A stretch of DNA of 64,000 bases from assembly GCA_049841155.1 (NCBI GenBank), contig JASGHI010000003.1, positions 1,674,001-1,738,000 on the forward strand, written 5' to 3'. The stretch's first letter is position 1; each line of letters begins with the position of its first letter. Below the pieces are notes generated by a model, which was given only the letters and a program-made list of their open reading frames with translations, was not told where the DNA came from and did not search any database. Shown here piece by piece: positions 25,160 to 33,980 of the stretch. The DNA comes from ZC4RG30 sp049841155. Lineage in GTDB: Bacteria > Pseudomonadota > Gammaproteobacteria > Steroidobacterales > Steroidobacteraceae. The position numbers and the translations under genes were made by a program.

Positions 25160-25737
25160 ACAGCCATCCGGACCTGGGCGAACTTCGCCGGCAGTGGCAC
25201 AGCCAGCGCGCCGAGCCGCTGGATGTCGGCAGCTTGCACAACCGGGTGCAGACCGAGTCCCGCGCGCAGAGCCGCGCCTTGCTCATTGCCGCGCTGGTCA
25301 CGGCCACCGTGCTGGGCGTGGTGTTCGCACGCGCGTTGCTGGCACGCACGCCAGGCGCGTGGTTCGGTGCCCTGTGGACGCTGCTGTTCATGGCCGTGAT
25401 GTGGCCGGTGTCGCTGTGGCTGGCGCGCGGCACGCGGCGCCCCCGCGATGAATCCACCCTGGCCCACATCGAGGTGTCGATACGCCGCAGCCGCGCCGCG
25501 TTGATCACGGCGCCGGTGGGCATTGTGCTGTATCTCATCGGCCTCGCCAGCACGCTGCTGATGCGCCGGCACCTGTTCGGCGGCGCATGGAGCGAGCTGC
25601 TGTCCTCCACGCCGATGATCATCACGGGCTGGATCGGCGTGCCGCTCTACGCGGGCAGCCTGCTGTGGTACGCGCGCGGGCAGCGGCAGCGGCTCAAGGT
25701 GCTCGAAGCGCTGCGGCGCCAGCTCGGCGAGGGCTGA
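25156..25737 (+). CDS. Membrane protein coupled to the ECF sigma gene (candidate anti-sigma)
   Basis: 193 residues starting at an ATG within the sigma-factor stop (ATGA). A hydrophilic N-terminal segment of about 40 residues (MNSHPDLGELRRQWHSQRAE) is followed by TM segments near 42-60, 67-85, 114-135 and 150-170, and a basic C-terminus. There is no HxxxCxxC zinc anti-sigma motif. Position implies control of the sigma factor, but the sequence itself is not diagnostic, and a plain membrane protein of the regulon is equally possible. Confidence 0.7.
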   Translation: MNSHPDLGELRRQWHSQRAEPLDVGSLHNRVQTESRAQSRALLIAALVTATVLGVVFARALLARTPGAWFGALWTLLFMAVMWPVSLWLARGTRRPRDESTLAHIEVSIRRSRAALITAPVGIVLYLIGLASTLLMRRHLFGGAWSELLSSTPMIITGWIGVPLYAGSLLWYARGQRQRLKVLEALRRQLGEG

Positions 25738-25781
25738 AGCGGCGCGAGACAGCGCCGCCACGGCCCGGTAGTCTTTCGCCC

Positions 25782-26093
25782 ATGGCCGTTCCCTGGGCAC
25801 AGATCATCCAGTGGGCGCCGCAGATCATCAGTCTGTCGCGCGACCTCCTCAACCGTTCGCGCGCGCCCAAGGCGGAAACGCTGGTGCGCGCCGCGGATCC
25901 GGAAAACCTGGCTGCCCGCGTGGCGGCGCTGGAAGAAAACGAGCGCCGCCAGGCCGAGCTGGTGGAGCGCATGGCCGAGCAGCAGGCGCAGCTTTCCCGC
26001 GCCGTGGTGAGCCTGCACCGGCGCCAGCGGGTGCTCATCATCGCCGTCGTCGTCTTGGCCTTGGCGCTGGCCTACATGCACTGGGCTTCCTGA
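25782..26093 (+). CDS. Short coiled-coil, C-tail-anchored membrane protein
   Basis: 103 residues from the ATG at 25782 (MAVPWAQIIQWAPQIISLSRDLL). Residues 42-82 are a heptad-like, Glu/Arg/Gln-rich coiled coil (AARVAALEENERRQAELVERM). A single C-terminal TM (VLIIAVVVLALALAYMHW) ends the chain. It lies 44 bases after the membrane gene in the same orientation. No family recognised; it may scaffold or oligomerise at the inner membrane. Confidence 0.65.
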   Translation: MAVPWAQIIQWAPQIISLSRDLLNRSRAPKAETLVRAADPENLAARVAALEENERRQAELVERMAEQQAQLSRAVVSLHRRQRVLIIAVVVLALALAYMHWAS

Positions 26094-26212
26094 TCCCAAT
26101 TAACCTGGACGCATCACAGCAGCGCCCATGCATGCATATCCGTAATGTGCTGATGGGTTGAGGGGGGTGCCGGGATCGCCGATCCTGCCGGACCCCACAC
26201 TGCGCCCGCGCC

Positions 26213-27202
26213 ATGACCCCCACGCCGACCGAAGTCTCCGAAGAAGAGCTCATAAGGGAGCACGACGAGCTCGGGTTGCCGCCCGTGGAGGAAGAGGTGC
26301 TGCATGCGGAGCCGACCACCGGCGTGCTGCTGCGGGTGATCAGCTACCTCGTCATCGCCGTGCTGGTGGGTCTGGCGGCGTATTTCCTGCTGCAGCTGTT
26401 CGTGGGCAGGCATGAGCGTACCGGCACCCAGATCGTGCTGGCCGCCGTCCACGACCCCATGTTCTGGTCCGCCGTGGGCGTGGGGCTGCTGGCACAGGTC
26501 ATCGACGGCGCCCTGGGCATGGCCTATGGCGTGACCTCCAGCAGCTTCCTGCTGGCTGCGGGCGCGCCGCCGCTGCTGGCCAGCGGCGCCACGCACCTGG
26601 CCGAGGTGTTCACCACCGGCATCTCGGGCATCTCGCACCTGAAGATGGGCAATGTGGACCGCAAGCTGTTCCTGTGCCTGCTGCTTCCCGGCGTCACCGG
26701 CGGCCTGCTCGGCACCTATGTGCTCAGCAATGTGGATGGTGGCCTGCTCAAACCCTGGATCAGCGCCTACCTGCTGCTCATGGGCCTGTACGTGCTCAGC
26801 AAGGCCTTCCGCCGCATCGTGATTGTGAAGAAGGAGATCCACGCCGGCCGCATCGTGCCGCTGGCCGTGCTGGGCAGCTTCATGGACGTGACCGGCGGCG
26901 GCGGCTGGGGCCCCATCGTCACCACCTCGCTGGTGGGCGCCGGCCACGATCCGCGCACCACCATCGGCTCGGTGAACTTCGCCGAGTTCTTCCTCACCGT
27001 AACGGTTTCGGCGGCGTTCTTCTCGGTGCTCGATGCCAGCGTGTGGACCCTGGTGGCGGGCCTCGTGATCGGCGGCATGTTCGCCGCGCCCTTCGCGGCC
27101 TATATCACCCGCCACCTGAAGGCCAGGCTGCTGCTGGTGCTGGTCGGCACGCTGATCAGCGCGATCAGCGCCTTCAATCTCTGGCAGACGCTGGCGCGAT
27201 AG
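26213..27202 (+). CDS. TauE/SafE-family permease (sulfite exporter-like)
   Basis: 329 residues. A hydrophilic acidic N-terminus of about 38 residues precedes about eight TM segments. Family motifs are visible: GVGLLAQVIDGALGMAYGVTSSSFL, GISGISHLKMGNVD and the second repeat GSFMDVTGGGGWGPIVTTSLVG. TauE-type proteins move small anions such as sulfite, sulfoacetate or organosulfur compounds; the substrate is not evident here. The acidic N-terminal extension is unusual. The 3' end overlaps the convergent L,D-transpeptidase gene by 29 bases. Confidence 0.9.
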   Translation: MTPTPTEVSEEELIREHDELGLPPVEEEVLHAEPTTGVLLRVISYLVIAVLVGLAAYFLLQLFVGRHERTGTQIVLAAVHDPMFWSAVGVGLLAQVIDGALGMAYGVTSSSFLLAAGAPPLLASGATHLAEVFTTGISGISHLKMGNVDRKLFLCLLLPGVTGGLLGTYVLSNVDGGLLKPWISAYLLLMGLYVLSKAFRRIVIVKKEIHAGRIVPLAVLGSFMDVTGGGGWGPIVTTSLVGAGHDPRTTIGSVNFAEFFLTVTVSAAFFSVLDASVWTLVAGLVIGGMFAAPFAAYITRHLKARLLLVLVGTLISAISAFNLWQTLAR

Positions 27203-27881
27203 CGGCCATCATCGGTCCGGCGGCCCGCACCGCCGGGCAGGAACGCAATAGGCCGTGCAGCCACTGCTCGTCCGGGTAGTAGGCAAAGACGTACTGGCCG
27301 TCCTTGAGCGAATCGATCAGCGGCACCGCGACGGCCTGGCGCACCGCAGGGCAGCCATGGCTGCGGCCCAGGCGCCCCTGCGCCTTGATCACGGCCTCGC
27401 TGACATAGGGCGCCCCGTGCATGACGATGGCGCGTTCCTGAGCGCGATCGTTGAAACCGGGCTCCAGACCTTCGAGCCGCAGCGAGTAGCCGTTCGCGCC
27501 GCGGTATGTGGCGGCGGTGCGGTAGAGGCCCAGGCTGGTCTGGTGGCTGCCGGGGCGGTTCGAGAAGTTCGTCGCGAGGTTGCCGCCCGAAGCCTGGCCA
27601 TGCGCCACATGCTCCACGTAGAGCACGCTCTGCCGCTGCAGGTCGAAGACCCACAGGCGCTGTTCGGTGGAGGGTTTCGAATAATCGATGACCGCCAGGC
27701 GGCGCGCCGCCTGCTCCGCGGCCTGCCCGGTGGCGCAGCGCACCGACTGCAATGCCAGCGCCACGGCTTCGGGATTGACGCCGGGCGCGGCTGCGACCAG
27801 CCGCGACAGCAGCGCGTCGGCGTTGCCGGCGGAGGCGAGAGGGGCCAGCAGCAGCAGACCCAGTGCAGGCGGTACGCGCAT
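27174..27881 (-). CDS. Secreted murein L,D-transpeptidase-like protein (YkuD_2 family)
   Basis: 235 residues from the ATG at 27881. A signal peptide (MRVPPALGLLLLAPLASAG) leads to a YkuD_2-type domain: VIDYSKPSTEQRLWVFDL, NRPGSHQTSLGLYRT, H155 in VMHGAPYV and the catalytic Cys177 in GRSHGCPAV. Such enzymes cross-link or modify peptidoglycan, or attach proteins to it, in the periplasm. The size matches the family. The 3' end overlaps the convergent TauE-like gene. Confidence 0.9.
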   Translation of the reverse strand: MRVPPALGLLLLAPLASAGNADALLSRLVAAAPGVNPEAVALALQSVRCATGQAAEQAARRLAVIDYSKPSTEQRLWVFDLQRQSVLYVEHVAHGQASGGNLATNFSNRPGSHQTSLGLYRTAATYRGANGYSLRLEGLEPGFNDRAQERAIVMHGAPYVSEAVIKAQGRLGRSHGCPAVRQAVAVPLIDSLKDGQYVFAYYPDEQWLHGLLRSCPAVRAAGPMMAAIAPASARD

Positions 27882-27951
27882 CGGGCGACTATAACCTCGA
27901 TCCGCCCTCGGGTTTCCCCGATCCACGTCACGCCGGCGATACACTGCTGCA

Positions 27952-28932
27952 ATGACCCTGACCTTTACACGGGAAGAGGTGGAGTCGGCGCGGACTATCG
28001 TCGCCGCATCGGTTCCGCCTACTCCGCAGTACGCCTGGCCGCTGCTGCGCGAGCGCCTGGGCTTCGATGTGTGGGTGAAGCACGAGAACCACACGCCCGT
28101 CGGTGCGTTCAAGCTGCGCGGTGGCCTCACCTATTTCGACTTCCTCATGCGCAGCGGCGGGAAGATTGCCGGCGTGATCTCCGCCACCCGCGGCAACCAC
28201 GGACAGTCCGTGGGCTGGGCCGCGCGCCGCTGCGGGCTGCCGGCCACCATCGTCGTGCCTCATGGCAACTCGGTGGAAAAGAACGCGGCCATGCGCGCGC
28301 TGGGTGTGACATTGCTGGAACACGGCGATGAGTTCCAGACTGCGCGCGAACATGCGATTGCGCTGGCCGGGGAGCGTGGACTGCACCTGGTGCCGGCCTA
28401 CCACCGCGAGCTGGTGCGCGGCGTGATGACCTACTGGATCGAATTCTTCGAGAGCTTCCCGCGCGGCAGCGAACCCGACGTGGTGTATGTGCCCATCGGG
28501 CTGGGCTCCGGATTCGCCGGCGCCGCCGCAGCCCGCACCTACACCGGCGCCCGCAGCCGGCTCATCGGCGTCGTCTCGGCGCATGCAACCACGTACCTGG
28601 ATTCCTTCCGCACCGGGCAGGTGGTGGCTTCGCCCGTCAGCGCCCGCCTGGCGGACGGCGTCGGCTGCCGCATCGCCGACGAAGAGGCGCTGCAGGTGGT
28701 ACGGCAGGCCGCCGATGACGTACTGGCCGTGAGCGACGAGGAAGTCGCCCACGCCATGCGCGTGCTGTTCTCCGATACGCACAATGTCGCCGAAGGCGCG
28801 GGCGCCGCCGCCATGGCCGCCGCCATCCAGCAGCAGGACCGCTGGCGCGGCCGCTCGGTGGGCGTGCCGCTCACCGGCGGCAATGTGGATACGGAGGTGT
28901 TTGCCCGGGTGCTGGCGGGGCAGTCATACTAG
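27952..28932 (+). CDS. PLP-dependent threonine/serine dehydratase-like enzyme
   Basis: 326 residues. This is a fold-type II PLP enzyme: the Schiff-base Lys54 in VGAFKLRGG, the substrate loop SATRGNHGQSVGWAA, the phosphate-binding Gly loop PIGLGSGFAG, and the C-terminal VPLTGGNVD. It deaminates threonine or serine to a 2-oxo acid and ammonia. There is no C-terminal ACT-like regulatory domain, so it is of the catabolic (TdcB-like) size. It could also act on a hydroxy- or diamino-acid. It ends 26 bases before tRNA-Gly. Confidence 0.88.
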   Translation: MTLTFTREEVESARTIVAASVPPTPQYAWPLLRERLGFDVWVKHENHTPVGAFKLRGGLTYFDFLMRSGGKIAGVISATRGNHGQSVGWAARRCGLPATIVVPHGNSVEKNAAMRALGVTLLEHGDEFQTAREHAIALAGERGLHLVPAYHRELVRGVMTYWIEFFESFPRGSEPDVVYVPIGLGSGFAGAAAARTYTGARSRLIGVVSAHATTYLDSFRTGQVVASPVSARLADGVGCRIADEEALQVVRQAADDVLAVSDEEVAHAMRVLFSDTHNVAEGAGAAAMAAAIQQQDRWRGRSVGVPLTGGNVDTEVFARVLAGQSY

Positions 28933-28958
28933 ACGTCCGGCATCGCCGCGCACCGCAA

Positions 28959-29032
28959 GCGGGTGTAGTTCAATGGTAGAACTGCAGCTTCCCAAGCTGC
29001 TAACGTGGGTTCGATTCCCATCACCCGCTCCA
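28959..29032 (+). tRNA. tRNA-Gly (CCC)
   Basis: A 74-base cloverleaf with encoded CCA. The acceptor is GCGGGTG/CACCCGC, the D-arm TAGTTCAATGGTAGAAC, the anticodon stem GCAGC/GCTGC with loop TTCCCAA (anticodon CCC), and the T-arm has GGTTCGATTCC. It reads the GGG glycine codon. No integrase or repeat is seen beside it. Confidence 0.96.
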
Positions 29033-29047
29033 CCTTCCGAAAGGCCA

Positions 29048-29638
29048 CTACGGCGTGTGCGGCTTGTCCACCAGCTCCAGATAGATCGTGATATTCGCGC
29101 CGTGGCCCAGCGAAGCGTGTTCGGTTTTCGACGGATCGTATTGCGTGCCGTAGTCGCGCCAGTTCAGCGTGCCGGTCAGGGTAACGCCGCCGTAGCGGCG
29201 ATCGGCAAAGGCGTGCGGCACGGACGGCTTGAGCTGGAATTCGGCAGGGCGCGTGACGCCATGCAGGGTCAGCGGTCCGCGCACCGTCCAGCCGCCCTCA
29301 CCGTTCCTGCTGGCACTCTGCATCGTGAAGCTCAGCGTCGGCGTCTTCGCGACATCGAGCATATTCTCCGCCTGCAGCGCTTTCGGCCAGACATCGGTGT
29401 AGGACATGAGCGAACGCAGATCCACGTCGACCTGCAGACGGGTGATCTTGCCGTCCGCGTCGTCGATCTCCGTGGTGCCCGAGACGCCGCTGGCCAGCAG
29501 CGGGATGTCGATCAGGTCCGAATGATTGAACACCAGCAGCATCGAGCTGCCGTACGGATCACCGTGCCAGGTCATTGGTACGGCGAAGGCGGCAGACGCG
29601 GCAAAGGGCAGAATCAAGGCAGGAACAATGCGGCGCAT
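29048..29638 (-). CDS. YceI-family periplasmic protein
   Basis: 196 residues from the ATG at 29638. A signal peptide (MRRIVPALILPFAASAAFA) is followed by the YceI lipocalin-like barrel: SSMLLVFNHSDLIDIPLLASG, ADGKITRLQVDVDLRSLMSYTDVWP, the FTMQSASRNGEGGWTVRGPL strand, and LTLHGVTRPAEFQLK. YceI proteins bind long polyisoprenoids or amphiphiles in the periplasm. The upstream in-frame start at 29701 would bury the signal peptide and was rejected. It is convergent to tRNA-Gly and its 5' end faces the MFS gene. Confidence 0.9.
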   Translation of the reverse strand: MRRIVPALILPFAASAAFAVPMTWHGDPYGSSMLLVFNHSDLIDIPLLASGVSGTTEIDDADGKITRLQVDVDLRSLMSYTDVWPKALQAENMLDVAKTPTLSFTMQSASRNGEGGWTVRGPLTLHGVTRPAEFQLKPSVPHAFADRRYGGVTLTGTLNWRDYGTQYDPSKTEHASLGHGANITIYLELVDKPHTP

Positions 29639-29768
29639 GATTGGAGACTGCCCGTGTGAGGTGGAGAGCACGACTGTAGCACTCATGAATGAATGGGACA
29701 TGGCTAACGCACCGAACCCACGAGAAGTTCAAAATGGCGCGACTGACCAACGAAGCGAAACCATCCTG

Positions 29769-31022
29769 ATGCAACATGATGAGACCGTCGGGTCGGGCGA
29801 CTTCCCGCCCCCACTCCCGGAGCACATCCAGCGCAGCAATATCTGGCGCCTCACCATCGCGCAGGCGCTGGCGGGCGCCAATTCCGTGGTTGTCTTTGCC
29901 ACCGGCGCAATCGTCGGCAACCAGCTCGCACCAAGCCCAGTGCTGGCCACGCTGCCCATCTCCATCTTCGTGGTCGGCATGGCCGCCTGCATTCTCCCGG
30001 CAGGCGCCATCGCCCGCCGCCGCGGCCGTCGAGCCGCATTCCTCGCCGGCACCGGCGCGGGGGTGTTGACCGGATTGCTGGCCGCCGCCGCGGTTGTCGC
30101 AGGCAGTTTCGGGCTGTTCTGCCTCGCCACCTTCCTCGGCGGCGCCTATGCCGCGGTGGTGCTGTCATTTCGTTTCGCGGCCGCCGATGGCGTCGCGCTC
30201 CAGCGGCGCGCAAGGGCGCTGTCGCTGGTCATGGCAGGTGGCGTTGCCGCCGGCGTGGTCGGCCCGCAACTGGTGACGTGGACGATGGATCTGTGGCAAC
30301 CGCACACATTCGCAGCCACATTCCTGGTGCAGGCGGCCGTCGCAGCGCTCTCCGCAGCTGTACTGCTGGGCGTCCGGTTGCCTGCCCCGGCTGCGAAGGA
30401 CCCGTCTTCAGCTCCTGGGAGACCCCTGGCCGTCATCGCACGACAGCCACGCTTCATTGCCGCCGTCGTCTGCGGCTCCGTCTCCTACATGCTGATGAAT
30501 TTCATCATGACGGCAGCCCCGCTGGCGATGCACCTGTCCGGCCATCCCCAGCATGCCTCCAACCTGGGGCTGCAGTGGCATGTCATCGCGATGTACGCGC
30601 CCAGCTTCTTCACAGGAAATCTGATCGCCCGCTTCGGGGCACTGCGCATCTCTGCCGTGGGGCTCGTGCTGACCGCGCTCTCGGCGATCATCGGGCTGAA
30701 TGGCATCGATGTCGGGCACTTCCTGTGGTCCCTCATCCTCCTTGGCCTGGGCTGGAACTTCGGCTTCCTCGGCGCTTCCGCGCTGGTGCTGGAATGCCAT
30801 GCACCAAGTGAGCAGAACCAGGTGCAGTCGTTGAACGACTTCATCGTGTTCGGCCTGATGGCGATCGGGTCATTCACTTCCGGCGGACTGCTGACTGCCT
30901 ATGGATGGCACGCCGTGCTGTGGGTCTCCTTTGTTCCACTCGCGATTGCCGTCGCGGCGCTCATCACCGTCGCGCGCAGGAATGCCACTGTCTCCGCCCG
31001 TAGCCGGGCCACATCGCAGTGA
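29769..31022 (+). CDS. MFS transporter
   Basis: 417 residues from ATG 29769; ATGs at 29700 and 29685 would add a hydrophilic tail. About 12 TM segments are present. The motif A-like loop after TM2 reads GAIARRRGRRAAFLAG, and a long cytoplasmic loop lies around residues 185-205. TM7-12 include VAVVCGSVSYMLMNFIMTAAP-like and LGLGWNFGFLGASALV segments. It resembles YajR/YfcJ-like drug or metabolite exporters; the substrate is unknown. It is divergent from yceI and convergent with the SDR gene. Confidence 0.88.
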   Translation: MQHDETVGSGDFPPPLPEHIQRSNIWRLTIAQALAGANSVVVFATGAIVGNQLAPSPVLATLPISIFVVGMAACILPAGAIARRRGRRAAFLAGTGAGVLTGLLAAAAVVAGSFGLFCLATFLGGAYAAVVLSFRFAAADGVALQRRARALSLVMAGGVAAGVVGPQLVTWTMDLWQPHTFAATFLVQAAVAALSAAVLLGVRLPAPAAKDPSSAPGRPLAVIARQPRFIAAVVCGSVSYMLMNFIMTAAPLAMHLSGHPQHASNLGLQWHVIAMYAPSFFTGNLIARFGALRISAVGLVLTALSAIIGLNGIDVGHFLWSLILLGLGWNFGFLGASALVLECHAPSEQNQVQSLNDFIVFGLMAIGSFTSGGLLTAYGWHAVLWVSFVPLAIAVAALITVARRNATVSARSRATSQ

Positions 31023-31040
31023 GGATTCCTGCCCGCTCCC

Positions 31041-31814
31041 CTACACGGTTTCGCGCAGTTGCGTACCGGTAGCTCGGGCAAGCTCGGCCAGCAACGAATC
31101 CTGGAAGCGCAGGTCATCGACCGCGGGATGCGGCTTCCGGCGCCGCTGGTGATGCCAGTATCCGCCACTGGTCAATGCTTCGGTGTCGTTGCTGGTGGCA
31201 AGCCATTCCTGGGTGAGATGTCCCAGTCGCAGGTCATCCGGCGCATTCGGGCCGCCCATGCGCGTGGGCACCCATCCCGGGTCCACAGCGTTGCTGAGCA
31301 CATCGGGCCACAGCCGCGCCACCGCCGCTGCCAGTGTGGTGACAAACAGCTTGCTGTCCGAGTAGCTGCCCGTGGCCGCACTGCCCGACCAGTCCATTCC
31401 GGCCAGCTTCGCCTGTCCGCTGCTGTGCATGCCGCTGCTGAGATAGATCAGGCGCCGGGGCCGCCGGATCAGTGCCGTGAGCAGGTACGGCGCCACCACA
31501 TTGACGACCAGCAGCCGCGCACCCGAGTAGATGCCGGCGTTGTGAACGATGGCATCCATGAGCCCGATCCCGTTGACCTGGTCCGCCAGTTGGCGCGTCT
31601 GACCGACGTCCGAAAGATCGCCGATCGCCGCAACGGCGCCCCGCTCCACGAGATCCTTCACGGCAGGCAGTCGCTCCCGGACACGGACATGCACGACAAC
31701 TTCATGGCCATGGGCGAGCAATGCCCTGGCCGCGGCATGGCCCAGGCCATCGGCGGAGCCGGTGATGAACACGCGCGCCCTGCGGCCAGCCACGGGGGAG
31801 GTCACTCGATTCAC
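31041..31814 (-). CDS. Short-chain dehydrogenase/reductase
   Basis: 257 residues from the GTG at 31814, which overlaps the alcohol dehydrogenase stop (GTGA); the alternative TTG at 31832 is weaker. The cofactor site is FITGSADGLGHAAARALL, then the NAG-like VHNAGIYSGA. The catalytic Ser lies in LIYLSSGMHSSG and Tyr/Lys in YSDSK. The basic residue after strand 2 (HVRVRERL) suggests NADP. The substrate is unknown. Operon with the zinc alcohol dehydrogenase suggests shared aldehyde or alcohol chemistry. Confidence 0.85.
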   Translation of the reverse strand: MNRVTSPVAGRRARVFITGSADGLGHAAARALLAHGHEVVVHVRVRERLPAVKDLVERGAVAAIGDLSDVGQTRQLADQVNGIGLMDAIVHNAGIYSGARLLVVNVVAPYLLTALIRRPRRLIYLSSGMHSSGQAKLAGMDWSGSAATGSYSDSKLFVTTLAAAVARLWPDVLSNAVDPGWVPTRMGGPNAPDDLRLGHLTQEWLATSNDTEALTSGGYWHHQRRRKPHPAVDDLRFQDSLLAELARATGTQLRETV

Positions 31815-32860
31815 GCTGCGAGCGACGCGCAATCGATCACGAAGCGGTATTTCACATCGCCGCTGAGCATGCGCTCGTAGGCATCATTGATCTCGGCGGC
31901 GCGGATCATCTCGATATCCGCGACGATGCCGTGTTCGGCGCAGAAATCCAGCATCGCCTGCGTCTCGGGAATGCCGCCTATCATCGAGCCGGCCAGAGCG
32001 CGACGCTTGGTGATGAGGCTGAACACCTGCGGCGAAGGATGCGGCGTGGCCGGCGCGCCCACCAGCGCCATGGTGCCATCGCGCTTGAGCAGCGCGAAGA
32101 AGGCATCCAGATCGTGCGCAGCGGCAACCGTGTTGAGGATGAAATCGAGGCTCTTGGCATGGGCGGCCATTTCGCGCGGATTGCGCGAGACGACTGTCTC
32201 ATGAGCGCCCAACGCCCGGGCCGCACCGCGCTTGGACTCTGAGGTAGTGAAGGCCACCACCTGCGCGCCGAGGGCATGCGCCAGCTTGATACCCATGTGG
32301 CCCAGACCGCCGATGCCCACCACGCCCACCTTCTGGCCCGGCCCCACCTTCCAGTGGCGTAGCGGCGACCAGGTGGTGATGCCCGCACACAGCAGCGGCG
32401 CCGCAGCGGCCAGCTGCGATTCGGGATGGCGGATGCGCAGCACATAGCGCTGGTGCACCACGATCCGCTGCGAATAGCCGCCCAGCGTGTGGCCGGGCGC
32501 ATCCGGCGTGGGAGCGTTGTACGTCCCCACCATGCCGTCACAATAGTTCTCGAGCCCCGCGGCGCAATCCTCACAGTGCTGGCAACTGTCGACGATGCAG
32601 CCCACGCCGACCAGATCCCCCGCCTTGAAGCGCGACACCTGCGTGCCCACCGCCGAGACGCGCCCGACGATCTCGTGGCCCGGCACGCAGGGATAGCGCG
32701 TGCCGGCCCATTCGGAGCGCACCTGGTGCAGGTCCGAATGGCACACGCCGCAGTAGGCAATGTCGATCTGCACATCGTGCGCGGCCGGCGCACGACGCAG
32801 GATGCTCATCGGTCCGAGGGGTTTGTCGGCGGCGTGGGCGCCGTAGGCTTTCACGGTCAT
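31811..32860 (-). CDS. Zinc alcohol/aldehyde dehydrogenase, cinnamyl-alcohol-dehydrogenase type
   Basis: 349 residues from the ATG at 32860, preceded by AGGA at a good distance. The catalytic zinc ligands are Cys37 (CGVCHSD), His62-Glu63 (PGHEIVG) and a Cys in LLCAGITTWSPL. The structural zinc ligands are C93, C96, C99 and C107. The Rossmann motif GIGGLGHMG is followed by a Ser-containing strand end (TTSESKR), which favours NADP. YahK/AdhA-like enzymes reduce aldehydes to alcohols. It is first in a two-gene operon with the SDR. Confidence 0.92.
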   Translation of the reverse strand: MTVKAYGAHAADKPLGPMSILRRAPAAHDVQIDIAYCGVCHSDLHQVRSEWAGTRYPCVPGHEIVGRVSAVGTQVSRFKAGDLVGVGCIVDSCQHCEDCAAGLENYCDGMVGTYNAPTPDAPGHTLGGYSQRIVVHQRYVLRIRHPESQLAAAAPLLCAGITTWSPLRHWKVGPGQKVGVVGIGGLGHMGIKLAHALGAQVVAFTTSESKRGAARALGAHETVVSRNPREMAAHAKSLDFILNTVAAAHDLDAFFALLKRDGTMALVGAPATPHPSPQVFSLITKRRALAGSMIGGIPETQAMLDFCAEHGIVADIEMIRAAEINDAYERMLSGDVKYRFVIDCASLAA

Positions 32861-32964
32861 GGCGAGTCCTCGTGGCAACAGGCGTATTCTAGGCGGTACG
32901 CCAGCATTGCCAGAAGCGACGGCATGGTGAAGCGGTAGTCCATGGCAACAGTGCGGCCTGACCA

Positions 32965-33141
32965 GTGACGCTCACAAAGACATCCCGGCAGTTCCTGACC
33001 CGCAACGGACTCCCGTACCCCATCATCCAGGCGCCGATGGCTGGTGTTTCCACGCCCCGCATGGCAGCTTCGGTCTCCAATGCCGGAGGGCTCGGTTCGC
33101 TGAGTATCGGCGCCACAGCTCGTTTCACTGCTGGCAAGTGA
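32965..33141 (+). pseudogene. Nitronate monooxygenase N-terminal remnant
   Basis: A 58-codon open frame from GTG 32965 to TGA 33141. It encodes TRNGLPYPIIQAPMAGVST and SNAGGLGSLSIGA, the FMN-binding N-terminus of nitronate monooxygenases (2-nitropropane dioxygenase family, normally about 320-350 residues). The frame ends right after FTAGK and no further part of the enzyme is seen before the next gene, so this is a truncated relic. It sits between the divergent alcohol dehydrogenase and the amidotransferase. Confidence 0.8.
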
Positions 33142-33188
33142 ACTGGGCATGACGGGCCGCAATGCAACCGGTCCATACAGGTGACTCG

Positions 33189-33941
33189 TTGAGAGTGCAT
33201 TTCGTCGTACATGAATCGTTCGAGGCGCCGGGCGCCTACGAAACCTGGATCCGGGAGCGCGGCCACCAGGCCAGTTACTCCCGCGTCTACGACAATGAAC
33301 CGCTGCCGGAATCCATCGACCACATCGACCTGCTGGTAGTCATGGGTGGCCCGCAGTCCCCCTCAACCACGCTGGAGGAGTGCCCGCATTTCGATTCCAG
33401 GGCCGAGCAGACCCTGATTCGGCAATGTGCCGCTGCGGGAAAGGCCGTCGTCGGAGTCTGTCTGGGCGCCCAGTTGATGGGCGAGGCCCTGGGTGCCCGA
33501 TGCGAACCCAGCCCGGAGAAGGAAATCGGCAAGTTTCCGATCACGCTGACGGTCCAGGGCAGAACCCATGGCAAGTTCGCCCACTTCGGTGAGACCCTGG
33601 ACGTGGGGCATTGGCACAGCGACATGCCGGGGCTTACCGGCCGCGCCAGGATCATCGCCAGCAGCGAGGGTTGCCCGCGCCAGATCATCGAATACGGCGA
33701 CCTCGTATACGGATTCCAGTGCCACATGGAATTCACGACCGATGTGGTCGAATTGCTGATCGCCGCGTCGGAGCGGGAACTGAAGGCGCTCACCGCGCAC
33801 CGGTTCGTGCAGCAACCTGCCGCCTTGCGCGCCAACGACTATGGTGCAATGAACCAGAAGCTGTTTGGCTTTCTCGACCGTCTCGTGGAGGACTACACCG
33901 CAGCGAGGCATGAACGACATCCGCCGGCCACGGGCAAGTAG
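33189..33941 (+). CDS. Class I glutamine amidotransferase (GMP synthase-like)
   Basis: 250 residues from a TTG at 33189 preceded by AGGTGA; ATG 33162 is an alternative that adds nine residues. The GATase fold is complete: oxyanion region VVMGGPQSP, the nucleophile Cys in VGVCLGAQLMGEALG, and His-Glu in GFQCHMEF. YbfJ/YfeJ-like members hydrolyse glutamine or gamma-glutamyl compounds and stand alone from synthases. The nucleophile and charge-relay residues are all present. No partner synthase is adjacent. Confidence 0.88.
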   Translation: MRVHFVVHESFEAPGAYETWIRERGHQASYSRVYDNEPLPESIDHIDLLVVMGGPQSPSTTLEECPHFDSRAEQTLIRQCAAAGKAVVGVCLGAQLMGEALGARCEPSPEKEIGKFPITLTVQGRTHGKFAHFGETLDVGHWHSDMPGLTGRARIIASSEGCPRQIIEYGDLVYGFQCHMEFTTDVVELLIAASERELKALTAHRFVQQPAALRANDYGAMNQKLFGFLDRLVEDYTAARHERHPPATGK

Positions 33942-33980
33942 CAGCAACCCGCGCGGATCCCCGCTCACCGACTGCCGCTT

